A program made the translations under genes and the position numbers. Shown here one piece after another: positions 16,453 through 25,330 of a DNA stretch of 64,000 nt (position 1 is the stretch's first letter; the number at the start of each line of letters is the position of its first letter). Below the pieces are notes generated by a model, which was not told the DNA's origin, searched no databases, and worked only from the letters and a program-made list of their open reading frames with translations. The stretch comes from DASRDE01 sp035938175. Lineage in GTDB: Bacteria; Vulcanimicrobiota; Vulcanimicrobiia; Vulcanimicrobiales; Vulcanimicrobiaceae. Location: assembly GCA_035938175.1 (NCBI GenBank), contig DASZHD010000026.1, positions 1-64,000 of the forward strand, in the 5' to 3' direction.

Positions 16453-17709
16453 GTGGGTATCCTGTACCCCATGTCCGCCGTCGCCACGTGGGTAATCTCC
16501 GCCGCTATTGTCGGCGGGATTCTTTTGCGCCCTTGGCGCAGCGCTGAGTGGCAATGGGCGGTCGCGGGAGCGGCCGCCCTTGTCGTTACCGGTCTCCTCC
16601 CGCTGCACGCCGCTGCACTGGCTGTCTACGACGGCCTGGACGTCTATTTGTTCTTGTTCGGAATGCTGCTGCTGGCGGAGCTCGCGCGCGCTGCGGGCCT
16701 TTTCGACGCCATCGCAGCCGATGCGGCGCGGCGAGCCGCGCCTTCACGATCGCGTCTGTTTTTCTGGACGTACGCAGCCGGCGTCTGCGTTACGGCTTTT
16801 CTTTCCAACGACGGCACGATCGTTTTACTTACGCCGGCGGTGCTCGCGGCCGGCCGCGCCGCGCAGATGAACCCGCTGCCGTACGCGTTCGCTTGCGTGC
16901 TGGTTGCAAACGCAGCGAGTTTTGTCTTGCCGATCAGTAACCCGGCTAATCTCGTCGTTTTCAGGACTTTGCCCGCGCTCGCGCCATGGATCCGTGCCTT
17001 CGCCCTTCCCTCGGCGGCCGCGATTGTTGCGACTGCCCTGGTCCTCTACTTCTGCTTTTCGCGGACGCTGCGGCGGCCGTACCCGCCGCCCCGCTCGTTG
17101 CGGGCACCCCATCCGGGCGCGCAGACGGCCGCCGTTGCCATCGGCGTCGCGGTCCTTGGGATGCTTGCGGTTTCCGCCGTGGGGGCGGCGCTCGGCGTCA
17201 GCGCCTTCTTCGCGGCGTTGGCCTGCGCGGGCGCGGTCGGATTCAAACACCGCGACGTCGTTCGCGAGGCACTACGCAGCGGGCCTTGGTCGATCGTGCC
17301 GCTCGTTGCCGGATTGTTCGTGATGGTTGCGGCGCTCGATCGTTCCGGGGCGATCGCGCACGCGCGCGCGCTCGTACTTTCGGCCGCGGCCGCCGCGCCG
17401 CTAGCGGGATCGCTGCTTGCGGGAAGCGCTGCCGCGATCGCCTGCAACGTCATCAATAATCTTCCCGCCGCCGTGATCGCCCGGTATTCTCTGACCGGCG
17501 CAGCGATGACGCCGCATATTGCTCGCGCAGTGCTCATTGGAATCGATCTCGGTCCCAACTTCACACCGGCAGGATCGCTCGCATCGATCCTGTGGCTGAT
17601 GATGCTGCGGCGCGAACGAATCGACGTACGCGCCGCACAGTTCATCGCGATCGGTGCAGCCGTTACCGTTCCGGCATTACTCCTCGCGCTCGTAGCGGTC
17701 ATCGCCTGA
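16453..17709 (+). CDS. ArsB-like / ion-transporter superfamily permease
   Basis: 418 residues, about ten to twelve hydrophobic segments. It resembles the ArsB/SLC13-type ion transporter superfamily: FLSNDGTIVLLTPAVLA near residue 118, LPISNPANLVVF near 158, the second repeat CNVINNLPAAVIARY near 333 and GIDLGPNFTPAGSLASILW near 357. ArsB proteins export arsenite, with or without ArsA ATPase; no arsR, arsC or arsA is nearby, so the substrate is uncertain. ATG 16471 is an alternative start to GTG 16453. It converges with the TonB-dependent receptor gene, with 13 bases between stops. Confidence 0.8.
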   Translation: MGILYPMSAVATWVISAAIVGGILLRPWRSAEWQWAVAGAAALVVTGLLPLHAAALAVYDGLDVYLFLFGMLLLAELARAAGLFDAIAADAARRAAPSRSRLFFWTYAAGVCVTAFLSNDGTIVLLTPAVLAAGRAAQMNPLPYAFACVLVANAASFVLPISNPANLVVFRTLPALAPWIRAFALPSAAAIVATALVLYFCFSRTLRRPYPPPRSLRAPHPGAQTAAVAIGVAVLGMLAVSAVGAALGVSAFFAALACAGAVGFKHRDVVREALRSGPWSIVPLVAGLFVMVAALDRSGAIAHARALVLSAAAAAPLAGSLLAGSAAAIACNVINNLPAAVIARYSLTGAAMTPHIARAVLIGIDLGPNFTPAGSLASILWLMMLRRERIDVRAAQFIAIGAAVTVPALLLALVAVIA

Positions 17710-17722
17710 CCGCACGTTTCGC

Positions 17723-20700
17723 CTACATTTTGATGTGAACGTTGAACGTGGCTTGGAACGGCAGTTTCACGCCGATGAAGCCCGTGTTGTTGTTGTTCAG
17801 CCAGAAGTCGTAGGGGTACTTCATCTGCACCGGCACGGTTGCAATGATTGAGTTCGGGAAAAAGTTGCCGCCGGGTGCGAAGAAGTTCGAGGGCGGAGCG
17901 GAATAGACGCACACGTCTGCTTGATCCCAAGCGTATCCGCGCTGCCCGCAGTAGTCGACGATGTTCGTCAGCAGCAGATCCGCAGAAATCGTCGGGCTGA
18001 TTTCGTACGACATGTTCATGCTCAGCGATACGCGCCACGGCTGCTTGAACGCGCCGAGCGTGTCGAACTGATTGCCGTTGAATGGATCGGGCAAGAAAAC
18101 CGGCAGTAAACCGGCGTCCGTACACGTGACGGGATCGGCTTTCGTGGTTCCCGCCAGCGTGCCGGCGCACGTTTCAGGGCGATAACCCGGCCACGACAGC
18201 GGCGCGCCGTACGATGCTCCGGACGTGTAGTTCAGCGTGGGCGTGACCGAAAAGCGATCGTGCTTGTAATTGATCAGCATCGTAAAGACGTTGGGTGTCT
18301 CGAAGCCGTTTTCCGCAGACCACGGACCCGGTATCACGTCGTACGTCGTGTAGTCGCCGTTGCGATCCAGAAGCGGCTGGACCGGCGAATTCCAGTATGG
18401 ATTCGCAACCGCTCCCGCAACACTGCACGAACCCGGTGCTCCACCGACGTAACACTGTGACGGCGCAGTACCGGACTGCAGCGCCGGCGTGCCGCTTCCG
18501 GAATATCCCGGATAAAAACACGGACTCGCCGGATTGTTCGACGGATGCCCGGCGCACTGCGCCGTGTACCCGTTGTAGTCTTGAATCGCCGCGTTCAGGT
18601 TGTCGATGATGTTGCGGTTGGTTCCGGGGAAATTCTGGTACCTGATGCGGCTGTGCGTGTAGGTATACGAAAGCTGTCCGCTCCAGCCGTCGTTATTGAA
18701 GTCACCTTTGCGCAACGCCACTTCGAGGCCGTACGACGTTTGCGATCCGACGTTCAGGCCGGATTCCAAACCGTTGACCGGATCGATGAAAAAGTTCTGC
18801 AGCTGGTCGCGCGTGCTGCGCAGATACGGCGTGAGCTTGAACGACCAGTCCGTCCCGTGCAGACGTTTTTCGAGCGAAAGATCGTAGTTGTACGACGTGT
18901 CGGGCCGGATTTCGTGCGTCGGCGTGGTGAAGTTATACGAATAGAAATGCGAGCCCAAAAAGAGCGGCAGATCTTCCTGCACGGTGTTGTACTGTACCCA
19001 CGACGTGTTTTGCGGGCGAGCGTAGACGCCGAACGATCCGCGCACGACCGTTTCAGGATTCATCGAATACGTGAAGCCCAGACGCGGCTGCCAGCGCGCC
19101 GTGTCGATGTCGGGCGGGTTGCTGTTGACCAAGTTTACCGCTTGACCGGCGGGACAGCCGCCGAGGCCGTTTCCGTTCGCCAGTACCGGCGCGTTCGCGG
19201 AACCCGGAGCATAGCAATGCTCGAGGTTATAGTGATAGAACCAGAACTGCCGCGCCGGATCGTTCGCGCCCGTATCGCCCAGCAAATAGCGGAAGTTTTC
19301 GACACGCAAGCCGCCGTTGACCGTCCAGCGGTCGCTGGGGCGCCATTGGTCCGTTAACGAAAAGCCGCTGAACCGCGGATGCACTTGATTGAGATTGGCG
19401 GTGAGACCCTTATCGACGGCGACCCATTGCGCGGCGGCCAACGCGGCGGGACTCCCCGCGGGCGGAGCGGGCAACGGCGCGCCGCCGGCCGCCGCGCTGA
19501 CGGCGGATCCGCCGAGGTCGTCACCGCTCGCCAGCGCCTCATAACACGCTTCGAGCAGCCCCGTCGTGGGGCTGTAGCAGTTGCTCTTCGGCGAGGTGCC
19601 GTCCATCAAGAACGCGATCGGGCGGCTCGTCCCGCCGCTGTAAAACGACGCGGAGTAGCGCTGCAGATTCGTTGCAGTGTAGACGCCGCTGACCGTCAGC
19701 AAATGCTTTGAGGAAAGTTGGTCGGTGAAGCTGGCGTTGACGCCCCACGTGTGGTTCGGAATTTCGTAATCCGCCAGTTCTGTGCCGTAAAACGGCTGCG
19801 ACGCGCTATTCGGGCCGTAAATGAACCAATTCGAATACAGCGTGTAGCCGTAAACGCGGAAAAACGCGCTTGGACTGAAGGCGTGCTGAAACTGCAGTTT
19901 GCTGACGGCGACGCCGTTGTCGTTGGTATCGCGCTGGTTCAGCGGGAGCGGATTGAATTGTGCCCGGTTCTGAGGACTACTGTTGAAAAGATACGTCGTC
20001 AGATCGCTCGGGTTCAGCTTGGCCATCAGCGGACCTTTGTACAGCCACGCGTCATCCCACGTCATCGGACCGAACAGGTAGTTGTCGATGTTCAGCCCGG
20101 TGTCGTTTTGCGAGCTGAAATACTGCGCGTTGACTTCGCTGGTGAGCCACAAGAATTGGATGTCGTCGCGCAGGCCGTTGCCATGCGGAATTCCGTAGTG
20201 CAGGTTCACCACGTTGTCGCGCTGTGCGGTATAGGCGAGCCCGTATTCGAGCCCCGAGGTGAAGGCCATCGACGGATCGATCGTGGGCGGAATTCCTCCG
20301 AAACACGAATCGTCGCCGGTGAACACGGATCCATTGCAGCCCGGGACGGCATTTACCGGATAAAAGAACCAGCTGTTGCCCGCGCCGTTGTTGGAATTGT
20401 TGAAATAATTGTAACCTTGATCGGCTCCGGAGAGGCCGACGTAGTAACTGAACCGGTGCGCGGCGTCGGCTCCGCCGAATTCGAACGACGCTTTGTGATA
20501 GAACGACGGTCCGCCGAGCCCGAGATCCCAATTCATGAATCCGGGGTAGGTACCGGTCTTCACCACCTGATTGATGTAGCCGGCAATGCCCTGCGCATCC
20601 GCCGTGGCCGGCGTGCCGCCCGTGTAGACTTGTAATTCTTGCTGACCCAGACTGCTGAGCATCGTTTGCGGGGCATTGTCGTACGCGCGGTTTACGGGGA

Positions 20701-21292
20701 TGCCGTCGAGCTCGTAACCGATTTGGTCGATGTCCCCGCCGCGGATGTGGACCGTCTGCCACCAGCCTTGTTCGCCGGCATCAAGCGCAACGCCGGGCAC
20801 GGATTGAATGGCGCCGTACGCGTTGTTTAAGCTGCCGGGTCCGGAAAGGCCGGTCGCCGCACGTTGTCCGGCCGCATTTACGGAATACACGTCGCTCGTT
20901 GTTCCGGGACGAACCACGTCGCCCGCGGCGCGCGATCGAACCGTGGCGATCGTCTTGAGCGACGGATGCAACGTCACGGTGATCGTCTGGACTTGATCGG
21001 CAAAAACGCTGATTCCGGGCTGCGATGCAGAGTCGTAGCCGTTTTTCGTAAAGCTCAGCGTGTACGCGTCGGGAGCAAGCGAAAGAAATTGAAAATTACC
21101 GTTTGCATCGGTGGTGGCGGTGGCGACCTGCGAAGGCGAGTCGGCGATGACTTTCACATCGGCCAATGCCGCGTGCGTCGTCGCGTCGACCACGTGCCCG
21201 GCGATGCCTCCGGTGGTGCCGGCGAAAGAGGGAATCGCCGCGCCGGAAAGCGCCACGAAAACGGTGAGAAAAACCGCGACTTTAGCTCGCAT
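17723..21292 (-). CDS. TonB-dependent receptor with N-terminal carboxypeptidase-regulatory-like domain
   Basis: 1189 residues from ATG 21292. Signal peptide (KVAVFLTVFVALSGAAIPSFA), then a carboxypeptidase-regulatory-like beta-sandwich (GGIAGHVVDATTHAALADV ... GNFQFLSLAPDAYTLSF), a plug domain (AYGAIQSVPGVALD, VHIRGGDIDQIGYELDGIPV) and a long beta-barrel ending in the short terminal strand ATFNVHIKM. The size and Oar-like layout fit outer-membrane uptake receptors of soil bacteria. Substrate unknown; no TonB/ExbB/ExbD genes are here. ATG 21292 is chosen over the frame's first codon (21310) because GGGGGG lies seven bases before it and the signal peptide starts there. Confidence 0.9.
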   Translation of the reverse strand: MRAKVAVFLTVFVALSGAAIPSFAGTTGGIAGHVVDATTHAALADVKVIADSPSQVATATTDANGNFQFLSLAPDAYTLSFTKNGYDSASQPGISVFADQVQTITVTLHPSLKTIATVRSRAAGDVVRPGTTSDVYSVNAAGQRAATGLSGPGSLNNAYGAIQSVPGVALDAGEQGWWQTVHIRGGDIDQIGYELDGIPVNRAYDNAPQTMLSSLGQQELQVYTGGTPATADAQGIAGYINQVVKTGTYPGFMNWDLGLGGPSFYHKASFEFGGADAAHRFSYYVGLSGADQGYNYFNNSNNGAGNSWFFYPVNAVPGCNGSVFTGDDSCFGGIPPTIDPSMAFTSGLEYGLAYTAQRDNVVNLHYGIPHGNGLRDDIQFLWLTSEVNAQYFSSQNDTGLNIDNYLFGPMTWDDAWLYKGPLMAKLNPSDLTTYLFNSSPQNRAQFNPLPLNQRDTNDNGVAVSKLQFQHAFSPSAFFRVYGYTLYSNWFIYGPNSASQPFYGTELADYEIPNHTWGVNASFTDQLSSKHLLTVSGVYTATNLQRYSASFYSGGTSRPIAFLMDGTSPKSNCYSPTTGLLEACYEALASGDDLGGSAVSAAAGGAPLPAPPAGSPAALAAAQWVAVDKGLTANLNQVHPRFSGFSLTDQWRPSDRWTVNGGLRVENFRYLLGDTGANDPARQFWFYHYNLEHCYAPGSANAPVLANGNGLGGCPAGQAVNLVNSNPPDIDTARWQPRLGFTYSMNPETVVRGSFGVYARPQNTSWVQYNTVQEDLPLFLGSHFYSYNFTTPTHEIRPDTSYNYDLSLEKRLHGTDWSFKLTPYLRSTRDQLQNFFIDPVNGLESGLNVGSQTSYGLEVALRKGDFNNDGWSGQLSYTYTHSRIRYQNFPGTNRNIIDNLNAAIQDYNGYTAQCAGHPSNNPASPCFYPGYSGSGTPALQSGTAPSQCYVGGAPGSCSVAGAVANPYWNSPVQPLLDRNGDYTTYDVIPGPWSAENGFETPNVFTMLINYKHDRFSVTPTLNYTSGASYGAPLSWPGYRPETCAGTLAGTTKADPVTCTDAGLLPVFLPDPFNGNQFDTLGAFKQPWRVSLSMNMSYEISPTISADLLLTNIVDYCGQRGYAWDQADVCVYSAPPSNFFAPGGNFFPNSIIATVPVQMKYPYDFWLNNNNTGFIGVKLPFQATFNVHIKM

Positions 21293-21437
21293 GGCTGACC
21301 CCCCAAGCAATTCAGTTTTGATCGCATTTATATGCCAACGCGACGGCAGAATTTACGACTTTTGTCGGGAAATCGAAATCGGCCGAACGCTTCCACGACT
21401 GCTCCCGCGAACACCGTGGATTTGTTCGGCTATGACG

Positions 21438-21893
21438 TCAGCTTACGTAGCTTATGTTCACCGGCACGCCGGCTTTTTCGGCGCGCTCCAGGATGCTGAA
21501 AACTTCATCGAGCTCGTTTTCTATTGCGACGATGTCGCGTGCGCTCACGCCCACCGGGGCGGCGTTCTCCCACAGGATGCGGCGCGCAGTTTCAAATGCG
21601 GCGCGTATCCGTTGGGGCGTCGTTTCCAATACCGGCCAGTCATCCAGCGTTGCGGGGGGAACGATTCTCCATCCGCGACCCCACGACGGATCGTCTTCGT
21701 CAAAGAACGCGTGCGGCACCGCGGCGAGCATCTCTAACGCTTCGCGCTCGTCCCCGCGTAGCGGCAAGCCTGCTTCGGCCAGACGCAAGATATAGCGGAA
21801 AAACGACGTGTTGCCGACGGTGTAGGCTCCGGCGGGCGATGCGACGCTGATGTGCACCGGCGGATATGCGGCCTCGCCTTGCATGAATCTCAT
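21438..21893 (-). CDS. Conserved-looking protein of unknown function
   Basis: 151 residues, soluble, acidic, no signal peptide or membrane helix. Not recognised. Visible features are an N-terminal PPVHISVASPAGAYTVGNTSF segment, a Trp-rich WGRGWRIVPP stretch in the middle and a long C-terminal helix (ARDIVAIENELDEVFSILERAEKAG). GGAG lies just before ATG 21893. It is divergent from the GlcF-like gene, with a 158-base spacer, and codon use resembles the neighbours. I believe it is real, but the evidence is only the open frame and good start. Confidence 0.55.
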   Translation of the reverse strand: MRFMQGEAAYPPVHISVASPAGAYTVGNTSFFRYILRLAEAGLPLRGDEREALEMLAAVPHAFFDEDDPSWGRGWRIVPPATLDDWPVLETTPQRIRAAFETARRILWENAAPVGVSARDIVAIENELDEVFSILERAEKAGVPVNISYVS

Positions 21894-22051
21894 CTGCTCC
21901 GGGCCTAGTTCGAATGCGGCCGCCGATTTACCCGCGAGTTCCGCCGGGCGCCTGCGTTTATGCGATCGGGAGCGGCTAAGCGGCGAGGAAGGGGCTTTGC
22001 GCCTGCTGCAGCCGGAAATGCTTCCAAACGCGCCGGTCGAACGAGCGATTG

Positions 22052-23314
22052 ATGATCGAGGCGTCCATCTATAACAAATGCGTGCGGTGCGGCCTCTGTT
22101 TACCTTCGTGCCCCACGTATCTGGAAACGCTGACGGAAACGTCCGGGCCTCGCGGGCGAATCAGTCTGATCAAGGCGGTCGACGAAGGCCGCCTGGACAC
22201 GCTTTCCCCGGGGTTCGTGCACCAAATGTCCGAGTGCTTGGATTGCCGCGCTTGCGCGGCGGTATGTCCCAGCGGCGTTGAATACGGCGAACTCGTCGAA
22301 GGCGCGCGCGCCCGCATTGAAACGGCGGTTGCTCCTAAACGCGGCATCTTCGCACGATTGGCGCGATGGTTTGCACTGCGCGCGTTATTCGGAAATCTCG
22401 CACTGATGCGATTCATTGCGGCGCTTTTGCGCCTGTATCAGCGATCGCCGCTGCGCGCGCTGGCGCGGAAAAGCGGCGTGTTGCGAGTACTGAATTTGCA
22501 GTATTCCGAATCGCTCGCGCCGGAGATTTCGCGCTCGTTCTTCGTCGCGCGCGGCCAGCGATTTGAAGCCGGCGCCGAGCGCTACTGCGTAATGCTTCAC
22601 GCCGGTTGCGTAATGCAGGTGGCTTTCGCGGACGTCGATGATGCGACCGTCCGTGTGTTGCAGCGAAATGGATGCACCGTGGTCGTCCCGCAGAGCCAAG
22701 GATGCTGCGGCGCGATTGCCGTGCATGCAGGCGATCTCGATTTCGCACGCGAGCTCGCGAAGCGGAATATCGCCGCGTTCGAAGGGTCCGGTGCCGAGTT
22801 TTACATCGTGAACGCGGCCGGCTGCGGAAGCGCGCTCAAAGAATACGGAGACCTGCTTCGCGCCGATCCGCAATGGGCCGATCGCGCGAAAGCGTTTTCC
22901 GAGCGCGTGCGCGACGTGCTCGAGTTCCTGGACGCGATCGGCATCGAACGGCCCCCGTCGGATCTGGACGTGCGCGTGACGTATCAGGATGCGTGTCACC
23001 TGGCGCACGCTCAGCGAATAACCGCCGCGCCGCGACGGCTGCTTGCGCAGATTCGCGGTGTGGAGCTGTGCGAAATGAGCGAGAGCACCGTGTGCTGCGG
23101 GAGCGCCGGTATTTACAACTTGACGCAACCCGAAATGTCTGCGCGGCTTCGCCGGCGCAAGAGCGAGCACGCGGTCGAGACGCAAGCCGACGTTCTGGCA
23201 ACGGCAAATCCCGGTTGCGCGATGCAAATTGCCGCCGGGCTGCGCGAGCAGGGAAGTTCTATGCGCGTAAAACACGTCGTCGAATTGCTCGACGAGGCGT
23301 ACGGGGCGTCTTAA
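22052..23314 (+). CDS. glcF: GlcF-like iron-sulfur protein (glycolate oxidase Fe-S subunit family)
   Basis: 420 residues. Two N-terminal 4Fe-4S ferredoxin motifs (CVRCGLCLPSCPTY and CLDCRACAAVCPSG) are followed by two CCG domains: HAGCVMQVAF with SQGCCGA, and YQDACHLAHAQR with STVCCGSAG. This is the layout of GlcF, the electron-carrying subunit of glycolate oxidase, and related LutA/GlpC proteins. Length is close to E. coli GlcF. The FAD subunits GlcD and GlcE are not in the flanking sequence. ATG 22052 is chosen over an in-frame TTG one codon upstream. Confidence 0.85.
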   Translation: MIEASIYNKCVRCGLCLPSCPTYLETLTETSGPRGRISLIKAVDEGRLDTLSPGFVHQMSECLDCRACAAVCPSGVEYGELVEGARARIETAVAPKRGIFARLARWFALRALFGNLALMRFIAALLRLYQRSPLRALARKSGVLRVLNLQYSESLAPEISRSFFVARGQRFEAGAERYCVMLHAGCVMQVAFADVDDATVRVLQRNGCTVVVPQSQGCCGAIAVHAGDLDFARELAKRNIAAFEGSGAEFYIVNAAGCGSALKEYGDLLRADPQWADRAKAFSERVRDVLEFLDAIGIERPPSDLDVRVTYQDACHLAHAQRITAAPRRLLAQIRGVELCEMSESTVCCGSAGIYNLTQPEMSARLRRRKSEHAVETQADVLATANPGCAMQIAAGLREQGSSMRVKHVVELLDEAYGAS

Positions 23315-23685
23315 AACGACGCGACGAGGCGATCTCCGCCGTTCAGTGCCGCGTCCAGCGATCCGTACACCGAAAGAATTCCCATCAGCCCGGTGATCGT
23401 CAGAAGGCGCTGAATCGGGCCGTCGTTGACGACCAGACGCACTTGGCCGCCGTGTTCGAGTGCACGCTTGTGCGCGCCGATCAGCGCGCCCAACCCGGTC
23501 GAGTCCAAAAATTCCAACTGCGAGAGGTCGACGACGATATCGTGCTTGCCTTCATCGGCAGCTTCTATCAGCGCCGCACGCAAAGAGGGCGACGTGGCGA
23601 GGTCCAAACTGCCGCGCAAACGATAGATGATGGCGTCGCCGCCGTGTTCGGATTTTATGTCCACGGAAAGAGCGTCGTGCGGCAT
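23311..23685 (-). CDS. STAS-domain anti-sigma-factor antagonist (SpoIIAA/RsbV-like)
   Basis: 124 residues, a single STAS domain. The signature with the phosphorylatable serine is intact: LEFLDSTGLGALIG, S62. Such proteins bind an anti-sigma kinase when unphosphorylated and release a sigma factor. No partner kinase or phosphatase is adjacent; the nearest sigma factor in the window is the one inside the pilus operon, and a link is only a thought. GGGGAG lies five bases before ATG 23685. The stop overlaps the tail of the GlcF-like gene by four bases. Confidence 0.88.
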   Translation of the reverse strand: MPHDALSVDIKSEHGGDAIIYRLRGSLDLATSPSLRAALIEAADEGKHDIVVDLSQLEFLDSTGLGALIGAHKRALEHGGQVRLVVNDGPIQRLLTITGLMGILSVYGSLDAALNGGDRLVASF

Positions 23686-23696
23686 GGTACTCCCCT

Positions 23697-24725
23697 TTAT
23701 AGCGCCGTCTCGTGGCTGTTTCCAACTCGTTCGACAAGGGTCTGTTGGGAATCATTCCAACGCCAGCGCCGCTCGCCGTTCAAGTGCACGCCGCCGACCC
23801 ACCGGTCCAGGGGTTGGTGATCGAGCCAATCGGCGTCACCTGCTAATACGCGGCGGCCGAGCACGGTGAGATCGTATTCCGGTTCCAGCAGCGAAAGCAG
23901 CGGAGCCGGCTGCGCGCACAGATCGTCGATGATGAAATACGCAGTTGTGTCGCCGAGAAACGATGCTTCTTCGCGAGCTTGTGCCCGGCGAAAAATGTCT
24001 TCTTTGCGCCGCGCTCCTTGCGCGCACGCTTCCAACACGTGCTTCTGCGTGCGCGACAATCCGCTCTCGCTGTCGGGATACTCTTCGCACAGACGCTGCA
24101 ATGCGTCGCGCAAAAACGGCAACCCGGTGTACGTGGCCTTTGCGGCATCCGCGAGCGCGGCGGGATCCTCGGACGTGAACGCGCTCCATGCGCGCGCGGC
24201 CGCATCCGCGATTGCGGTCGTGACGAAACGCCGCTTGGGATAGAGCGCGAGCAGATCGTCGGCGTTGAGGGTGCCGAGGTACTGATCCGTTTGCAGCAAC
24301 TGTACGAATCCGCTGCCCATGCCCTGTTCGCGAAGAACCCACAAGATCTGCAGCAAATGCAGTTGATCGTACAAGTCGTGTTCGAACCACAGCACGATTT
24401 CGTCGAACTCGCGCGCGCGCCGGATTATCGCATCGCGCTTTTCGAAATCGCGGTGCAGTTTAATGCCGCTGCCGAAACCGCGATGCGCGAGGTAATCGGC
24501 GCGCAGACGGCTGAGTTCTTCGAGCGGCATTCCCGCAGGGACCGGGCCCTCGTGCAGGATGTCTTTCCATGCCACGTGCGTGCCGAGTAAGCCGGCCTTC
24601 TTCCACGTGTAGATGACCGAGTCGCCGTTGGTTATGTGCAGACTATTTGCGCTCACGCCGCGTGGGGTTTCGGCGGGGGGCGAATTTTCACTGGTCGCGA
24701 TCCGCTGCCGGATCGGCAGCGGCAT
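23697..24725 (-). CDS. DUF1835-domain protein
   Basis: About 342 residues from ATG 24725, or 319 from GTG 24656, which starts just before the domain. The N-terminal DUF1835 pattern is clear: LHITNGDSVIYTWKKAG, then HEGPVPAGMP and IVLWFEHDLYDQLHLLQIL. The C-terminal part (RTQKHVLEACAQGARRKEDIF ... LLEPEYDLTVLGRRVLAG ... RWVGGVHLNG) matches the DUF3658-like half often fused to it. Function is unknown. The frame runs further upstream through the hairpin and towards the tRNA, but that part is not expected to be coding. Confidence 0.8.
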   Translation of the reverse strand: MPLPIRQRIATSENSPPAETPRGVSANSLHITNGDSVIYTWKKAGLLGTHVAWKDILHEGPVPAGMPLEELSRLRADYLAHRGFGSGIKLHRDFEKRDAIIRRAREFDEIVLWFEHDLYDQLHLLQILWVLREQGMGSGFVQLLQTDQYLGTLNADDLLALYPKRRFVTTAIADAAARAWSAFTSEDPAALADAAKATYTGLPFLRDALQRLCEEYPDSESGLSRTQKHVLEACAQGARRKEDIFRRAQAREEASFLGDTTAYFIIDDLCAQPAPLLSLLEPEYDLTVLGRRVLAGDADWLDHQPLDRWVGGVHLNGERRWRWNDSQQTLVERVGNSHETAL

Positions 24726-24757
24726 TGAATCCGCCAATGCTCGTTGGAAACAAGCCG

Positions 24758-24800
24758 AGCATAAAGAAAGTCGGCCGCGAGGGCCGACTTTCTTTATGCT
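24758..24800 (-). terminator. 19-bp perfect hairpin after tRNA-Gln
   Basis: AGCATAAAGAAAGTCGGCC (24758-24776) pairs perfectly with GGCCGACTTTCTTTATGCT (24782-24800) around a 5-nt GCGAG loop. It starts directly at the 3' end of the minus-strand tRNA-Gln and precedes the DUF1835 gene. On the minus strand the 3' arm ends in a T-rich CTTTCTTTAT stretch, fitting an intrinsic terminator or a tRNA 3'-processing boundary. Confidence 0.75.
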
Positions 24801-24870
24801 GGGGTGGCTGGATTCGAACCAACGCATGGCGGAGTCAAAGTCCGCTGCCTTACCGCTTGGCTACACCCCA
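24799..24870 (-). tRNA. tRNA-Gln (anticodon TTG)
   Basis: Full cloverleaf on the minus strand: acceptor stem TGGGGTG/CACCCCA, D-arm AGCCAAGCGGTAAGGC, anticodon stem GCGGA-CTTTGAC-TCCGC giving anticodon TTG, T-arm with GGTTCGAATCC, discriminator G. The 3' CCA is not encoded. It lies 43 bases after the DUF4870 gene stop on the same strand. Confidence 0.95.
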
Positions 24871-24913
24871 TCGGTTGCGAAACGCGTACGTACGGCGTCC
24901 GCTGCCGTGGCGG

Positions 24914-25330
24914 CTATGCGGCGTATTTGCCGATACTGAACGTCTCGCCTCGCCGGGCCCGCTTACTATACCCGAGCGCCCGCCGCAGCCAAATGACGAA
25001 AACCGCACAGTCGCCGGCAAAACCCAAACCGTACAGTACGAGCGTCGCGGTAAGGCTTCCCACAAGAAGGGATAAGACCAGCGGCCAGGTCAGCGCGAGA
25101 AGCCCGATTATGCTCCAGGAGAGACCGAACCGCAGCGCCTGACGCACTTGCGTGCGATACCAATGAGAAGCCGGCTCCCGCTCCGCGAAATATTCGTAGA
25201 GCGCAGCCGGCCAAAGTAGGTATCCCAATGCGGCGCGGTGTTGTTCGTCCTGCGCGCGAGTCGGTTCTGTTGCGATCGTTACCGCATGCTGGAAAGGACG
25301 CGTTTTGCGCCGAGATACCGCTCGGCCCAA
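24914..25330 (-). CDS. DUF4870-like small membrane protein
   Basis: 138 residues. The core matches the DUF4870 pattern: ALGYLLWPAALYEYF, then SHWYRTQVRQALRFG, a membrane helix (WSIIGLLALTWPLVLSLL) and another (TLVLYGLGFAGDCAVFVIWL), ending RALGYSKRARRGE. Function unknown. ATG 25330 lies inside the end of the NlpC/P60 gene (52-base overlap), and no better start was found after that stop, so the true N-terminus is uncertain. It is probably co-transcribed with the NlpC/P60 gene and so also downstream of the c-di-AMP riboswitch. Confidence 0.7.
   Translation of the reverse strand: MGRAVSRRKTRPFQHAVTIATEPTRAQDEQHRAALGYLLWPAALYEYFAEREPASHWYRTQVRQALRFGLSWSIIGLLALTWPLVLSLLVGSLTATLVLYGLGFAGDCAVFVIWLRRALGYSKRARRGETFSIGKYAA

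Noticed and set aside
18545..20635. Several plus-strand open frames opposite the TonB-dependent receptor
   Set aside because: All are Arg/Val-rich mirror frames of the receptor gene without ribosome sites or domains.
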